DNA of 64,000 nt from Methylocystis sp. KS32. GTDB taxonomy: Bacteria > Pseudomonadota > Alphaproteobacteria > Rhizobiales > Beijerinckiaceae. Positions within the stretch are counted from its first letter, which is position 1, and every line of letters begins with the position of its first letter. Below, piece by piece: positions 25,333 to 33,661 of the stretch. The DNA is taken from contig PHSQ01000004.1 of the NCBI GenBank assembly GCA_002862095.1, forward strand, positions 182,261 through 246,260, given 5' to 3'. A program made the position numbers and the translations under genes. Below the pieces are notes generated by a model. The model ran no database searches and was not told where the DNA came from. It saw only the letters and a list, made by a program, of their open reading frames with translations.

Positions 25333-27669
25333 TCAGGCCGCTTCGACGAAGCTTTCGAGAACCATCTTGCGGCCGGCTTTGTCGAAGTCGACCGTGAGCT
25401 TGGCGCCGTCGGCGCCGGCCACCGTGCCGGGACCAAACTTCAGATGGAACACCCGCGCTCCCGGCGCGAAGCGGGACGCGGGGCTCGACTTCGCGATCAC
25501 CTCGCCCTCGATCGTCTTCGGCTGTCTCGCGCGTCCGTCTTCGCGGCCCGCATGGCGGGAATAGCCTTCCTTTTGCGACGCCTGGGCTCTTTTCCAGCCG
25601 GGGGTGGCGTAGCCGGAACCATAACTGTCGAGATTGGCGAAGCGGGAAACGCCATAGGCGCCATATTGCGACGCGCCGGCCGATTCCACGACCTCGACAT
25701 GAGCCGACGGCAGATTGTCGATGAAGCGCGAAGGCAGCGTGCTTTGCCAAAGGCCGTGAATGCGCCTGTTGGTGGCGAAGTAGACTTTCGCACGGCGTTT
25801 GGCGCGCGTTATGCCGACATAGGCGAGGCGCCGCTCCTCCTCGAGCCCCGCGCGGCCGCTTTCGTCCAGCGAGCGCTGATGCGGAAACAGGCCTTCCTCC
25901 CATCCGGGCAAGAAGACGGTCTCGAACTCGAGACCCTTGGCCCCGTGCAGCGTCATGATCGAGACGCGCTGCGCGCCGGCGGCCTCGTCCGTCTCCATCA
26001 CCAGCGACACATGCTCCAAAAATCCGGAAAGGTCTGGGAAGGGCTCCATCGCCCGCACCAACTCCTTGAGGTTTTCGAGCCGGCCGGCGGCGTCGGGCGT
26101 TTTGTCCTGCCGCCACATTTCGGTGTAGCCGGATTCGTCCAGCACCAACTCTGCCAATTCATGGTGCGGCTTTACGTCGATCAGCGACCGCCAGCGCTCA
26201 AAGTCTTCGAGAAGCGCCCGTAGCGTCGCCCGCGGTCTAGCCTTGATTTCCTCGCTCTCGACCAAAATGCGCGCGGCCTGCATTAGCGGCGCGTTTTCGC
26301 GCCGGGCTAATTCGTGGACTATTTGCAGCGTGGCGTCGCCAAGGCCTCGCTTCGGCGTATTCACGATGCGCTCAAAGGCGAGATCGTCCGCCGGCTGTGC
26401 GATGCAACGCAGATAAGCGAGGGCGTCGCGGATTTCCGCTCGCTCATAGAATCTGGGGCCGCCGATGACGCGATAGGGCAAGCCGAGCGTGATGAAGCGC
26501 TCCTCGAATTCGCGCATCTGAAAAGAGGCGCGCACCAGAATGGCGATTTCTTCCAGATCGTGCCCGCGCCGCTGCAACTGCTCAATCTCTTCGCCGATGG
26601 CGCGCGCTTCCTCTTGGCTGTCCCAGACCCCCGTGACCGTGGGCTTTTCGCCCTCGCCGCCGTCGGTGAATAGCGTCTTGCCGAGCCGGCCCTCGTTATG
26701 GGCGATGAGGTGGGACGCCGCCGCCAGAATGTGACCCGTGGAGCGGTAGTTGCGCTCTAGCCGCACGACCTTGGCGCCGGGAAAATCCTTCTCGAAGCGC
26801 AGAATATTCTCGACTTCGGCGCCGCGCCAGCCATAGACGCTCTGGTCGTCGTCGCCGACGCAGCAGACATTGTGGCGCCCCTGCGCGACAAGGCGCAGCC
26901 AGAGATATTGCGCGGTGTTGGTGTCCTGATATTCGTCGACCAGAATATATTTAAAGCGCCTGTGATATTCCGCCAGCACGTCCGGGTTTTCTCTAAACAG
27001 GCGCAGCGTTTCCAGCAGGAGATCGCCAAAATCGACGGCGTTGAGGATTTTCAGGCGCTCCTGATAGAGCGCATAGAGCGCCGCGCCCTTGCCGTCGGCG
27101 AAGCTTTGCGCTTCTCCGGCCGGAACCTGGCCGCAAGTCAGGCCCCGGTTTTTCCACCCGTCGATGCGGGCCGCGAGGGCGCGCGCCGGCCAACGCTTGT
27201 CGTCGATATTCTCGGCCTTCAACACCTGTTTCATGAGGCGGATTTGGTCGTCGGCGTCGAGAATGGTGAAATTCGGCTTCAGCCCCGCGAGTTCGGCGTG
27301 ACGCCGCAAAATCTTCGCCGAGATGGCGTGGAAGGTGCCGAGCCACTGCATCGCCTCCACGCCTTGGCCGACTAGCATTTCGATGCGTTCGCGCATTTCG
27401 CGCGCGGCCTTGTTGGTGAAGGTGACGGCGAGGATTTCGTAGGCGCGGGCGCGGCCGGTCGCCAAAATATGGGCGATGCGGGTGGTGAGCACGCGCGTCT
27501 TGCCGGTCCCGGCGCCGGCGAGCACCAGCAGGGGGCCGTCCAGTGTCTCGACAGCCGAGCGTTGCTCAGGGTTCAAGGCGTCGAGACAAAGGGGACCACG
27601 AGCCATGGCGCTGGCCTTTGCGGCGAGGCCGCCGGGCTTGGGCTGATGTGCGGGCAGAGGCGAAGACAC
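25333..27669 (-). CDS. uvrD: DNA helicase II, UvrD/PcrA type
   Basis: 778 residues. Superfamily 1A helicase acting in nucleotide excision and mismatch repair. Motif I VLAGAGTGKTRVLTTRIAHI is near residue 50, Ia LAVTFTNKAAREMRERIEML near 78, motif II ILVDEYQDTNTAQYLWLRLV near 245, motif III CCVGDDDQSVYGWRGAEVEN, motif IV LERNYRSTGHIL, motif V VSIMTLHGAKGLEFETVFLP and motif VI RRLAYVGITRAKRRAKVYFA. A C-terminal Tudor-like segment (VFHLKFGPGTVAGADGAKLT) is also typical. It converges with the aminotransferase gene, with a 15-bp gap. Confidence 0.96.
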   Translation of the reverse strand: MSSPLPAHQPKPGGLAAKASAMARGPLCLDALNPEQRSAVETLDGPLLVLAGAGTGKTRVLTTRIAHILATGRARAYEILAVTFTNKAAREMRERIEMLVGQGVEAMQWLGTFHAISAKILRRHAELAGLKPNFTILDADDQIRLMKQVLKAENIDDKRWPARALAARIDGWKNRGLTCGQVPAGEAQSFADGKGAALYALYQERLKILNAVDFGDLLLETLRLFRENPDVLAEYHRRFKYILVDEYQDTNTAQYLWLRLVAQGRHNVCCVGDDDQSVYGWRGAEVENILRFEKDFPGAKVVRLERNYRSTGHILAAASHLIAHNEGRLGKTLFTDGGEGEKPTVTGVWDSQEEARAIGEEIEQLQRRGHDLEEIAILVRASFQMREFEERFITLGLPYRVIGGPRFYERAEIRDALAYLRCIAQPADDLAFERIVNTPKRGLGDATLQIVHELARRENAPLMQAARILVESEEIKARPRATLRALLEDFERWRSLIDVKPHHELAELVLDESGYTEMWRQDKTPDAAGRLENLKELVRAMEPFPDLSGFLEHVSLVMETDEAAGAQRVSIMTLHGAKGLEFETVFLPGWEEGLFPHQRSLDESGRAGLEEERRLAYVGITRAKRRAKVYFATNRRIHGLWQSTLPSRFIDNLPSAHVEVVESAGASQYGAYGVSRFANLDSYGSGYATPGWKRAQASQKEGYSRHAGREDGRARQPKTIEGEVIAKSSPASRFAPGARVFHLKFGPGTVAGADGAKLTVDFDKAGRKMVLESFVEAA

Positions 27670-27793
27670 GGATCGGCTCCTATGATTCCGGAGATTATAC
27701 AGGAGAACGCAAAGCGATGTCGCCTCGCGCGGGAGGTTGACGGGGCGCGGAATCTCTTTTCATTGCGCTCTGTTCGGATAGAAGGCGTGGAAA

Positions 27794-28552
27794 ATGAATC
27801 AGGCGACCCTGTTTGGGCGGAACGCGCGGGCGTATTCCGCCGCACGCCCGCAATATCCCGACGCTCTCTTCGCGTGGCTGAGAGACCTTGCGCCCGCCCA
27901 TGACCTCGCCTGGGACTGCGGCGCCGGCAGCGGGCAGGCCGCCCTTGGGCTTTCGCCGCATTTCGCCAAGGTGATCGCGACGGACTCGGACGAACGCCAG
28001 CTCGCTCTAGCCCCTTCGCGACCGAATATCGAATATCGGCTCGCCGCTGCGGAGGCGGACCTTGGTTTGAACCAGCAAGTCGACCTTATTGCCTGCGGCT
28101 GTTCGATCCACTGGTTCGACCTGCCCAAGTTTTATGAGAGAGCCTCGCAGGTCCTGAAGCCCGGCGGCCTCGTCGCCGCTTGGACTTATGACTGGCCGTG
28201 GACGAATTCAGCGCGCGTGGACGCGGTCCTACTCAAGCTTAAGGAAGACATTCTCGGACCTTTCTGGGGCGAGAATTCCGCGCATTATTTCGACCGTTAC
28301 AGAAACCTGCCTTTTCCATTCGCCGAATTGGAATGTCCGCACTTCGATGTCGAAATCGCCAAGTCGAGAGATGAATTACGCGGATTTCTGGCCACCTGGT
28401 CGGCGGTACACGGTTATAGCGAGCATCATGGCCGGAATCCTCTCGACTTGATCGAGCAGGAATTGGCCCAGGCCTGGATAGCCGAACCGCCAGCTCTGCC
28501 GATGCGCGCGCCATTGCATATGCGCTGCGGCTTCAAGAGGGACCACTCCTAA
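27794..28552 (+). CDS. Class I SAM-dependent methyltransferase, Tam-like
   Basis: 252 residues. The opening LFGRNARAYSAARPQYPDAL is typical of a methyltransferase-11 subgroup that includes trans-aconitate methyltransferase-like proteins. The SAM motif I is LAWDCGAGSGQAALGLSPHF near residue 36, the acidic end of strand 2 is VIATDSDERQL, and the post-II segment is VDLIACGCSIHWFDLPKFYE, then QVLKPGGLVAAWTYDW. The substrate is unknown. It is divergent from uvrD, and its last 20 bases overlap the end of the convergent ribbon-helix-helix gene. Confidence 0.8.
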   Translation: MNQATLFGRNARAYSAARPQYPDALFAWLRDLAPAHDLAWDCGAGSGQAALGLSPHFAKVIATDSDERQLALAPSRPNIEYRLAAAEADLGLNQQVDLIACGCSIHWFDLPKFYERASQVLKPGGLVAAWTYDWPWTNSARVDAVLLKLKEDILGPFWGENSAHYFDRYRNLPFPFAELECPHFDVEIAKSRDELRGFLATWSAVHGYSEHHGRNPLDLIEQELAQAWIAEPPALPMRAPLHMRCGFKRDHS

Positions 28553-28775
28553 GACAACGCTCCAGCGCATGGACCCGCAACGCCGAAGAAAGATTGGCCT
28601 CGCCGCGCTCGGCGTCGACTTTTGCGACCAGTCCCGCCAGGGAAGTTCCGTCGGCGGCGGCGAGACGCTTCAAAGCGACCCAGAACGCTTCCTCCAGTGA
28701 GACGCTGGTTTGATGGCCCGAGATCACGATGGAGCGCTTCACAACCTTGCCCGCGCAAGGTTCCTTCCCGCTCAC
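28533..28775 (-). CDS. Ribbon-helix-helix domain protein
   Basis: 80 residues. KRSIVISGHQTSVSLEEAFW and ALKRLAAADGTSLAGLVAKV match the ribbon-helix-helix family (RHH_4 type) often found next to sspB in alphaproteobacteria. It probably binds DNA as a dimer, though the target is unknown. Its start overlaps the stop of the DUF4169 gene by four bases (ATGA), so it is the last gene of sspB-DUF4169-RHH. Confidence 0.8.
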   Translation of the reverse strand: MSGKEPCAGKVVKRSIVISGHQTSVSLEEAFWVALKRLAAADGTSLAGLVAKVDAERGEANLSSALRVHALERCLRSGPS

Positions 28776-28966
28776 TCCTCCACCTTCGGCGGCGCTTCCA
28801 GCCTGTGAGCGTCGATCTGGTCGCGTGCGAGTTTCGTCTGGGCTTCGGTCAGAGAGCGCTCCGCCTTGGAGCGGCCGAAGGCGACGCGATTGGCCTGTGC
28901 CTGCTCCTCATGGGCGCGCTTATCTCGGCGCTTGCGCGCGCGGCGGAGGTTTACGACTTCGCCCAT
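28772..28966 (-). CDS. DUF4169 family protein
   Basis: 64 residues, highly charged: GEVVNLRRARKRRDKRAHEE, QAQANRVAFGRSKAERSLTE, AQTKLARDQIDAHRLE. This is the full extent of DUF4169, a small alphaproteobacterial family of unknown function. It is predicted to be mostly helical. It lies 23 bp after sspB and overlaps the next gene by four bases, forming a three-gene operon. Conservation of this neighbourhood suggests a link with SspB or protein turnover, which is inference. Confidence 0.85.
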   Translation of the reverse strand: MGEVVNLRRARKRRDKRAHEEQAQANRVAFGRSKAERSLTEAQTKLARDQIDAHRLEAPPKVEE

Positions 28967-28989
28967 GTAACTTGGCTCTTAACGAGGCT

Positions 28990-29550
28990 TCAGGTCTTTT
29001 TGCGAAAGGCGTCGATCGAGACGATTTTGTCGCCATCCGCGCTCGCGGGCGCCGCCGTGGACTCTGGGGCCTTTTCGATCCGCGCCGGAGCAGAGGGCGC
29101 GGACGGTGGAGGCGCTTCGTGGCTTTGATCTGGCCGCACAAGGCTTGGGCCATTGCGCTTCGCTGGCTGTTCCTCGGCGTCCTCGCGGTCGTCCTCGAGG
29201 TTGAATTTGAAACCGAATTCGACCGAAGGATCGGAAAACACCGTCACCGCCGAAAACGGAATGTAAAGGTTTTCCGGGATCGAGCGGAAAGAAAGCGTCA
29301 CGCCGAAGCCGAAATCGTCAACGACGAGGTTGGAAAACTGATGCTGCAGGATGATCGTCATCTCCTGCGGCCATTGCTGCGCGAGCCGGCGGGAGATTTT
29401 CACCCCAGGGGCGTCGGTGCGGAAACTTATCGTGAAGTGATGATCGCCGGGAAGGGCGCCGATCGCGACGACTTCAGCCAAAACTTTCCGCATGACGCCA
29501 CGCATGGCGTCCTGCACGATAAGATCATATCGAATAAGGTCGGTGGCCAT
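28990..29550 (-). CDS. sspB: SspB-type ClpXP adaptor
   Basis: 186 residues. This is the alphaproteobacterial form of SspB. It binds the tmRNA-encoded tag and hands tagged proteins to ClpXP. The folded domain covers about 1-130 (DLIRYDLIVQDAMRGVMRKV, GDHHFTISFRTDAPGVKISR, MTIILQHQFSNLVVDDFGFG, SVTLSFRSIPENLYIPFSAV-like). An acidic and proline-rich linker follows, then a short C-terminal ClpX-docking motif (IVSIDAFRKK). It lies on the same strand as the tmRNA gene at about 29622-29943 and just downstream of it, so tag-encoding RNA and tag reader are neighbours. Confidence 0.92.
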   Translation of the reverse strand: MATDLIRYDLIVQDAMRGVMRKVLAEVVAIGALPGDHHFTISFRTDAPGVKISRRLAQQWPQEMTIILQHQFSNLVVDDFGFGVTLSFRSIPENLYIPFSAVTVFSDPSVEFGFKFNLEDDREDAEEQPAKRNGPSLVRPDQSHEAPPPSAPSAPARIEKAPESTAAPASADGDKIVSIDAFRKKT

Positions 29551-29621
29551 GACTCAAGCTGAAACTTTTTTCTGGGCCGCCTCGTGGCGAGGCCCGTGCG
29601 GCGGGATAAAGTGGAGGCTTC

Positions 29622-29943
29622 TGTTGCCAGGCGCCTCCGAGCCCCGCCTAAAGGTGCGAACCCTTAGGGCTTTGATCCCAGTGTAGGCGCTGCATTACGC
29701 AGCGACGGCCACCGGAGCATAGTTGTCATTGGCAACTATAAGGTTTGACCCGATAACGGCGGTATCATGCCGAGCGAAAAATCACCCTTTACGCCCTCGT
29801 CGATCCTATTTCGCCCCCGCCCCAAGCCACGTTCGACGTTTCATGGCCTCGGGTGGAGGCGCCGGGTACCGCCCCCGGGTCCGATAGGTTTATTACGGAG
29901 TTCGTTTATCGCCATAGCCGCCCCGAAAGGCGGCAAGTTCAAT
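29622..29943 (-). ncRNA. ssrA: Two-piece (circularly permuted) tmRNA gene
   Basis: Read on the minus strand, an acceptor piece ends at about 29852. It has a T-arm CCGGG-GGCGGTA-CCCGG (29878-29862), then CGCCTCC, discriminator A and CC. After about 33 bases the coding piece begins with GGGGGCG (29818-29812), which pairs with CGCCTCC to give a seven-pair acceptor stem, followed by AAATAGGATCGACG. The tag frame at 29733-29695 reads ANDNYAPVAVAA then TAA, an alphaproteobacterial degradation tag ending in AA. A hairpin CCTAAGG/CCTTTAGG lies near the 3' end. The CCA end is only partly encoded. The outer ends (29943 and 29622) are estimates. tmRNA rescues stalled ribosomes with SmpB. Confidence 0.9.
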
Positions 29944-30005
29944 ATACGCACTTCGGCCGCGATCGGAAAGAGGCGACGGCGCTCAATTCGCGAGATTGTG
30001 TCGCG

Positions 30006-30275
30006 TTATCGGATTTTCGTTTCCGAACAGACTGGAGCGGCGGGCAGACAAGCGATCCCCGGCGTCGAACAAGCGACGCTCCCGTCGGTTTGCGCTCTTT
30101 GGCAGATAATGCAGCCGTCCGTCCATTTAAGACAATTGGGATTGTCGTAGCCATAGGCGGCGACGGGCCTCTCCTCAGTCGCGCGCGGGCCGCCGCCGTC
30201 GGAGGCGTCCGGCGCCCCGGCTCTGGCCGAGGCCGCTACAAAGAAAACACAGGCGGCGAGGGCTCCGGGCTTCAT
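30006..30275 (-). CDS. Small exported cysteine-rich protein
   Basis: 89 residues from the ATG at 30275, which overlaps the pth stop codon (ATGA), giving translational coupling. A signal peptide ([20 protein letters not shown]) is followed by a short mature domain with six cysteines: [20 protein letters not shown] and [17 protein letters not shown]. The even cysteine count suggests disulfides in the periplasm. No family name is recognised. A longer in-frame upstream extension is arginine-rich and lies inside pth, so it is not used. Confidence 0.65.
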   Translation of the reverse strand: MKPGALAACVFFVAASARAGAPDASDGGGPRATEERPVAAYGYDNPNCLKWTDGCIICQRAQTDGSVACSTPGIACLPAAPVCSETKIR

Positions 30276-30877
30276 TTTTCTCCCGGTCGTTTGACCTGTG
30301 CGAATCCCGCCGCCTCCATGGCGAGATGCAGCTTGTTTTGCAGGCTCGCGTCTTCGCCGGCGACGATCAGCGTCGCATTGTCGGCGATGGCGCCGCACAT
30401 GGTTTCCACCCAGGGTTCTTCGGATTTCGCGAAGTCGCTAAGAACATAGGAATGAACCAGCGTCTTGTCGCCGGGATGGCCGACGCCGAGACGAATTCTC
30501 TTATAGTTGGCTCCCATATGGGCGGTGATCGAACGAAGGCCGTTGTGCCCGGCGTCTCCGCCGCCGACCTTTATCCGCAACCGGGCCGGAGGAAGGTCCA
30601 TTTCGTCGTGGAAAACCACAATGTCCGCCAGGCCGATCTTATGGAAGCGCGCCGCTTCGCCGACGGAGCGGCCGGATTCGTTCATATAGGTTTGGGGCTG
30701 GAGCAGAAGCACGCGCTCCCCGCCGATGGTCCCTTCGCGGAGAAGGCCATGGAATTTGGCGCGAGGGGCCGAAAAATTATGTCGGCGCCCGATGGCGTCG
30801 AGCGCCATGAAGCCGATGTTGTGACGGTTTCGGGAATATTCGCGGCCGGGGTTCCCGAGCCCGACGAAGAGCAGCAT
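30272..30877 (-). CDS. pth: Peptidyl-tRNA hydrolase
   Basis: 201 residues from the ATG at 30877, which begins the universal [20 protein letters not shown]. It releases peptidyl-tRNAs that drop off ribosomes. The catalytic His is in RHNIGFMAL (near residue 20). Other conserved parts are [15 protein letters not shown] near residue 62, [20 protein letters not shown] near 90, GHNGLRSI and [11 protein letters not shown]. It follows rplY on the same strand, a widely conserved rplY-pth order, with a hairpin terminator-like element between them. The longer start at 30901 lacks family residues. Confidence 0.95.
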   Translation of the reverse strand: MLLFVGLGNPGREYSRNRHNIGFMALDAIGRRHNFSAPRAKFHGLLREGTIGGERVLLLQPQTYMNESGRSVGEAARFHKIGLADIVVFHDEMDLPPARLRIKVGGGDAGHNGLRSITAHMGANYKRIRLGVGHPGDKTLVHSYVLSDFAKSEEPWVETMCGAIADNATLIVAGEDASLQNKLHLAMEAAGFAQVKRPGEK

Positions 30878-30944
30878 GGGACGACTCCGGGCGGCCCCCA
30901 ACGATTTTTGTCGTGAAGCGTCGGGCTGAGCCCGACCAAATAAA

Positions 30945-30970
30945 CCTCTCCCGCGCGGACGCGGGAGAGG
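30945..30970 (-). terminator. Hairpin between rplY and pth
   Basis: CCTCTCCCGCG and CGCGGGAGAGG form an 11-bp stem around a four-base loop. On the minus strand it is followed by TTTATTTGG. It probably attenuates transcription from rplY into pth. Confidence 0.6.
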
Positions 30971-30979
30971 GGGAGGGGA

Positions 30980-31645
30980 TTACTTTTTGCCCTTGGCTGC
31001 GGGGGTCGCCTTGGCTGCGGGGGCCGCCTTGGCTGCGGGGGCCGCCGCCGCGGCCGCCGCGGCGGGCTCTTCGGCCACGACTGCCGGAGGCGTGATGCTC
31101 GCGACGGTGAAGTTCTTGTCCGGATTGGTCGGCTTGCAGCCTTGCGGCAGCGGAATCGCGGAAATATGCAGCGAATCGTTGAAGTCGAATCCGGTGAGGT
31201 CGGCAGTGATCGCGTCGGGGATATCGTCCGCCGGCACCCACATTTCGACGGTGTGATAGACGATGTTTAGAGCGCCGCCCCGCTTGAGGCCGGGAGCCGC
31301 TTCGTGATTGACGAAGTGAACGGGCGCTTGGAGGCGCACCCGAGAGCCGGGTCTCAGGCGCAGGAAGTCGACATGCAGAGGCGAGTCCTTCACGACATCG
31401 AGCTGATAGTCGCGCGGAATGGCGCGTTCCTTGTGGCCTTCGATGTCGAGTTCGAAAATCGTCGTCAGGAAGTGACCCGTGAAGATGAGCCTAGTCACCT
31501 CCTTGGTTTCCAGCGAAAGCGGGGTCGGCGCTTCGCCGCCGCCATAGATCACTGCGGGAATGCGGCCTTCACGGCGTGTGCTGCGGGCGGCCCCCTTGCC
31601 TGTCCCGCCGCGAACCGTGGCCGCGAGTTTTTTGGTCTCGGCCAT
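30980..31645 (-). CDS. rplY: 50S ribosomal protein L25, CTC type
   Basis: 221 residues. It binds 5S rRNA. The N-terminal L25 domain (about 1-95: [40 protein letters not shown]) is joined to the longer beta-rich TL5/CTC domain (about 96-190: [40 protein letters not shown]). The C-terminal tail is a low-complexity Ala/Pro/Lys stretch ([16 protein letters not shown]), encoded by short DNA repeats around 30990-31060. AAAGGACG precedes the ATG. It is the first gene of rplY-pth. Confidence 0.95.
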   Translation of the reverse strand: MAETKKLAATVRGGTGKGAARSTRREGRIPAVIYGGGEAPTPLSLETKEVTRLIFTGHFLTTIFELDIEGHKERAIPRDYQLDVVKDSPLHVDFLRLRPGSRVRLQAPVHFVNHEAAPGLKRGGALNIVYHTVEMWVPADDIPDAITADLTGFDFNDSLHISAIPLPQGCKPTNPDKNFTVASITPPAVVAEEPAAAAAAAAPAAKAAPAAKATPAAKGKK

Positions 31646-31861
31646 GTGTTTCGTCCTTTACAAAAGAAAAGCGCGCCATTCGCCTCCAGGGGTGTCGGAA
31701 ACACGGCGCGCCGCCGCAGTCTATAGGTTAGCAGGCCGGAACTGGCAAGGCGGCGGACCGCGACGGAAGCCCGGGGCTTGGCTCATGAGGCTTGACCCCC
31801 AGTCTTGCCTCAAAGAGCCCAAACGCCTAGGAAACGGTGAAGGCGAAGCAGGGGGGCGCCG

Positions 31862-32083
31862 GTGACGGCCGAGGACAAAGGCGAGAATGGTTCCGTGGCG
31901 AGCGCGCGCGCGGCGGTCGAGCCGGAGGCAGGACGCGCCCCCAAAAAAGACACGACGGCGCTCTCCAATGCGCTGAGGGCGAATCTGCAGCGGCGCAAAC
32001 AGGCGCTGCGGGCGCGCAAGCAGAATGGCGCAGCGCCCGATGGCGGGCCGGCGGCGGAAGACGAGGCGACATGGACAAGATAA
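31862..32083 (+). CDS. Small basic protein upstream of murA
   Basis: 73 residues with a GTG start. The C-terminal half, [20 protein letters not shown], resembles small uncharacterised proteins that precede murA in many Rhizobiales, and its end overlaps the murA start by 13 bp. The N-terminal half is acidic and low in complexity ([20 protein letters not shown]). No function is known. The overlap with murA and the shared strand argue for translational coupling. A longer frame in the murA phase also runs through here, so coding status is moderate. Confidence 0.5.
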   Translation: MTAEDKGENGSVASARAAVEPEAGRAPKKDTTALSNALRANLQRRKQALRARKQNGAAPDGGPAAEDEATWTR

Positions 32084-33366
32084 AAATCACCGGCGGCAAC
32101 GAGCTTAACGGCGTGATCCCGATCTCCGGCGCCAAGAACGCCGCTTTGCCGCTGATGATCGCCTCTTTGCTCACCAAGGAGACGCTGACCCTCGACAACA
32201 TGCCGCTGCTCGCCGATGTCGCCCAGCTTGAGCGCATCCTCTCCAATCACGGCGTCGATTACATGATCGCCGGCAAGCGCGCCGGCGCGACCGGCGACGA
32301 GGGCCGCACCGTTCATTTCACCGCGCGCGAGATCGTCGACACCACCGCGCCTTACGAGCTTGTTTCGCGTATGCGCGCGAGCTTCTGGGTGCTGGCGCCT
32401 CTGCTGGCCCGCATGGGCGAGGCTCGGGTGTCGTTGCCGGGCGGCTGCGCCATTGGCACGCGGCCGGTCGATCTTCTTCTGTTGGCGATGGAGAAACTCG
32501 GCGCCAGGATCGACATAGAAAACGGCTATGTCGTCGCTACCGCGAAAGAAGGATTGCGCGGCGCCGAAATCGTCTTCCCTAAAGTCACTGTGGGCGGAAC
32601 GCATACCGCACTGATGGGCGCGGCGCTCGCACGCGGCGTGACCGTGCTCCGCAACGCTGCGCGCGAACCCGAGATCGTCGATCTCGCGGAATGCCTTAAC
32701 AAAATGGGTGCGCGCATACACGGCGCCGGGCAATCCACCATTGAAATCGAGGGCGTCGGCGCGCTGCATGGCGCGCGTCACTCGGTCATGCCGGATCGGA
32801 TCGAAGCCGGCACCTATGCGATCGCGGTCGCCATGACCGGCGGCGACGTGCTGCTTTCCGGCGCGAGAGCCGATCTGCTTCAGGCCGCGCTCGACGTTCT
32901 CACCGAAACCGGCGCGCATATCGAAGAAACGAATGAAGGGGTGCGCGTGATGCGCAATGGCTCCGGGATCGCGCCTGTCGATGTCTCGACGGCGCCTTTC
33001 CCGGCCTTCCCAACCGATCTACAGGCGCAGTTCATGGCGCTGATGACGCGGGCGAAAGGCGTTTCGCGCATCACCGAAACGATTTTCGAAAACCGCTTCA
33101 TGCATGTGCAGGAGCTTGCGCGTCTCGGCGCCCATATCAGGTTGGACGGCGACAGCGCTATCGTGACCGGCTCGGCCCATCTCGACGGCGCTCAGGTCAT
33201 GGCGACGGATTTGCGCGCCTCGGTCTCGCTGGTCATCGCCGCGCTCGCCGCGCGAGGAGAAACCACCATCAATCGCGTTTATCATCTCGATCGCGGTTTT
33301 GAGCGGCTGGAGCATAAATTGCGCGGTTGTGGCGCCGCCATCGAGCGCGTGAGCGGGCAGGGGTGA
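32071..33366 (+). CDS. murA: UDP-N-acetylglucosamine 1-carboxyvinyltransferase
   Basis: 431 residues from the ATG at 32071 ([20 protein letters not shown]). It performs the first committed step of peptidoglycan synthesis, transferring enolpyruvate from PEP to UDP-GlcNAc. The PEP-binding Lys is in [14 protein letters not shown]. The active-site cysteine, the target of fosfomycin, is present in [16 protein letters not shown] near residue 125. Later blocks are [20 protein letters not shown] and [20 protein letters not shown], followed by [14 protein letters not shown]. Downstream comes a decayed mobile-element region. Confidence 0.96.
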   Translation: MDKIKITGGNELNGVIPISGAKNAALPLMIASLLTKETLTLDNMPLLADVAQLERILSNHGVDYMIAGKRAGATGDEGRTVHFTAREIVDTTAPYELVSRMRASFWVLAPLLARMGEARVSLPGGCAIGTRPVDLLLLAMEKLGARIDIENGYVVATAKEGLRGAEIVFPKVTVGGTHTALMGAALARGVTVLRNAAREPEIVDLAECLNKMGARIHGAGQSTIEIEGVGALHGARHSVMPDRIEAGTYAIAVAMTGGDVLLSGARADLLQAALDVLTETGAHIEETNEGVRVMRNGSGIAPVDVSTAPFPAFPTDLQAQFMALMTRAKGVSRITETIFENRFMHVQELARLGAHIRLDGDSAIVTGSAHLDGAQVMATDLRASVSLVIAALAARGETTINRVYHLDRGFERLEHKLRGCGAAIERVSGQG

Positions 33367-33489
33367 AGGGGGGGCTTCTTCTGTCGGGCGCATGAAAGGA
33401 CTTGGCTGTTCTGCGCGCTTCTTTTGGCGGCGCGTTCGTCAACAGGGTCGCCATGCACTCAACAAAGCGCTCCGCGCGAGGGCGCCCAG

Positions 33490-33661
33490 CGCGGCGTCGC
33501 GGCGGGAACCGAGCCCACGCTCTGGCGGTTTGTGCTCGCGGTCCTTGGCGGGCTTGGCGAGTTTGAACGCGAGCGGATACGCGACCACGGCGAGGAGACG
33601 CTTGCGGGAAATCGGGCGCAGCTACAACGTGTCGGGGCGGGCAATGACAAGACTCGCCTGA
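33490..33661 (+). pseudogene. Remnant of a serine recombinase (Tn3-type resolvase)
   Basis: One frame reads TLWRFVLAVLGGLGEFERER followed by IRDHGEETLAG, matching the resolvase catalytic-domain end (normally ...LMLTVLGGLAEFERELIR). Shifting frame near 33600 gives LREIGRSYNVSGRAMTRLA and a stop at 33661, which is the C-terminal helix-turn-helix of the same family. The linker between them has been lost and the N-terminal catalytic serine is absent. This is a dead fragment marking a past transposon or integron-like insertion next to murA. Confidence 0.7.

Noticed and set aside
29853-30449. Plus-strand frames over the tmRNA region as genes
   Set aside because: They run opposite to a tmRNA with clear tag and acceptor stem and have no protein motifs.
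31837-32070. N-terminal extension of murA
   Set aside because: The in-frame extension is not homologous to MurA, whose conserved start is at 32071.
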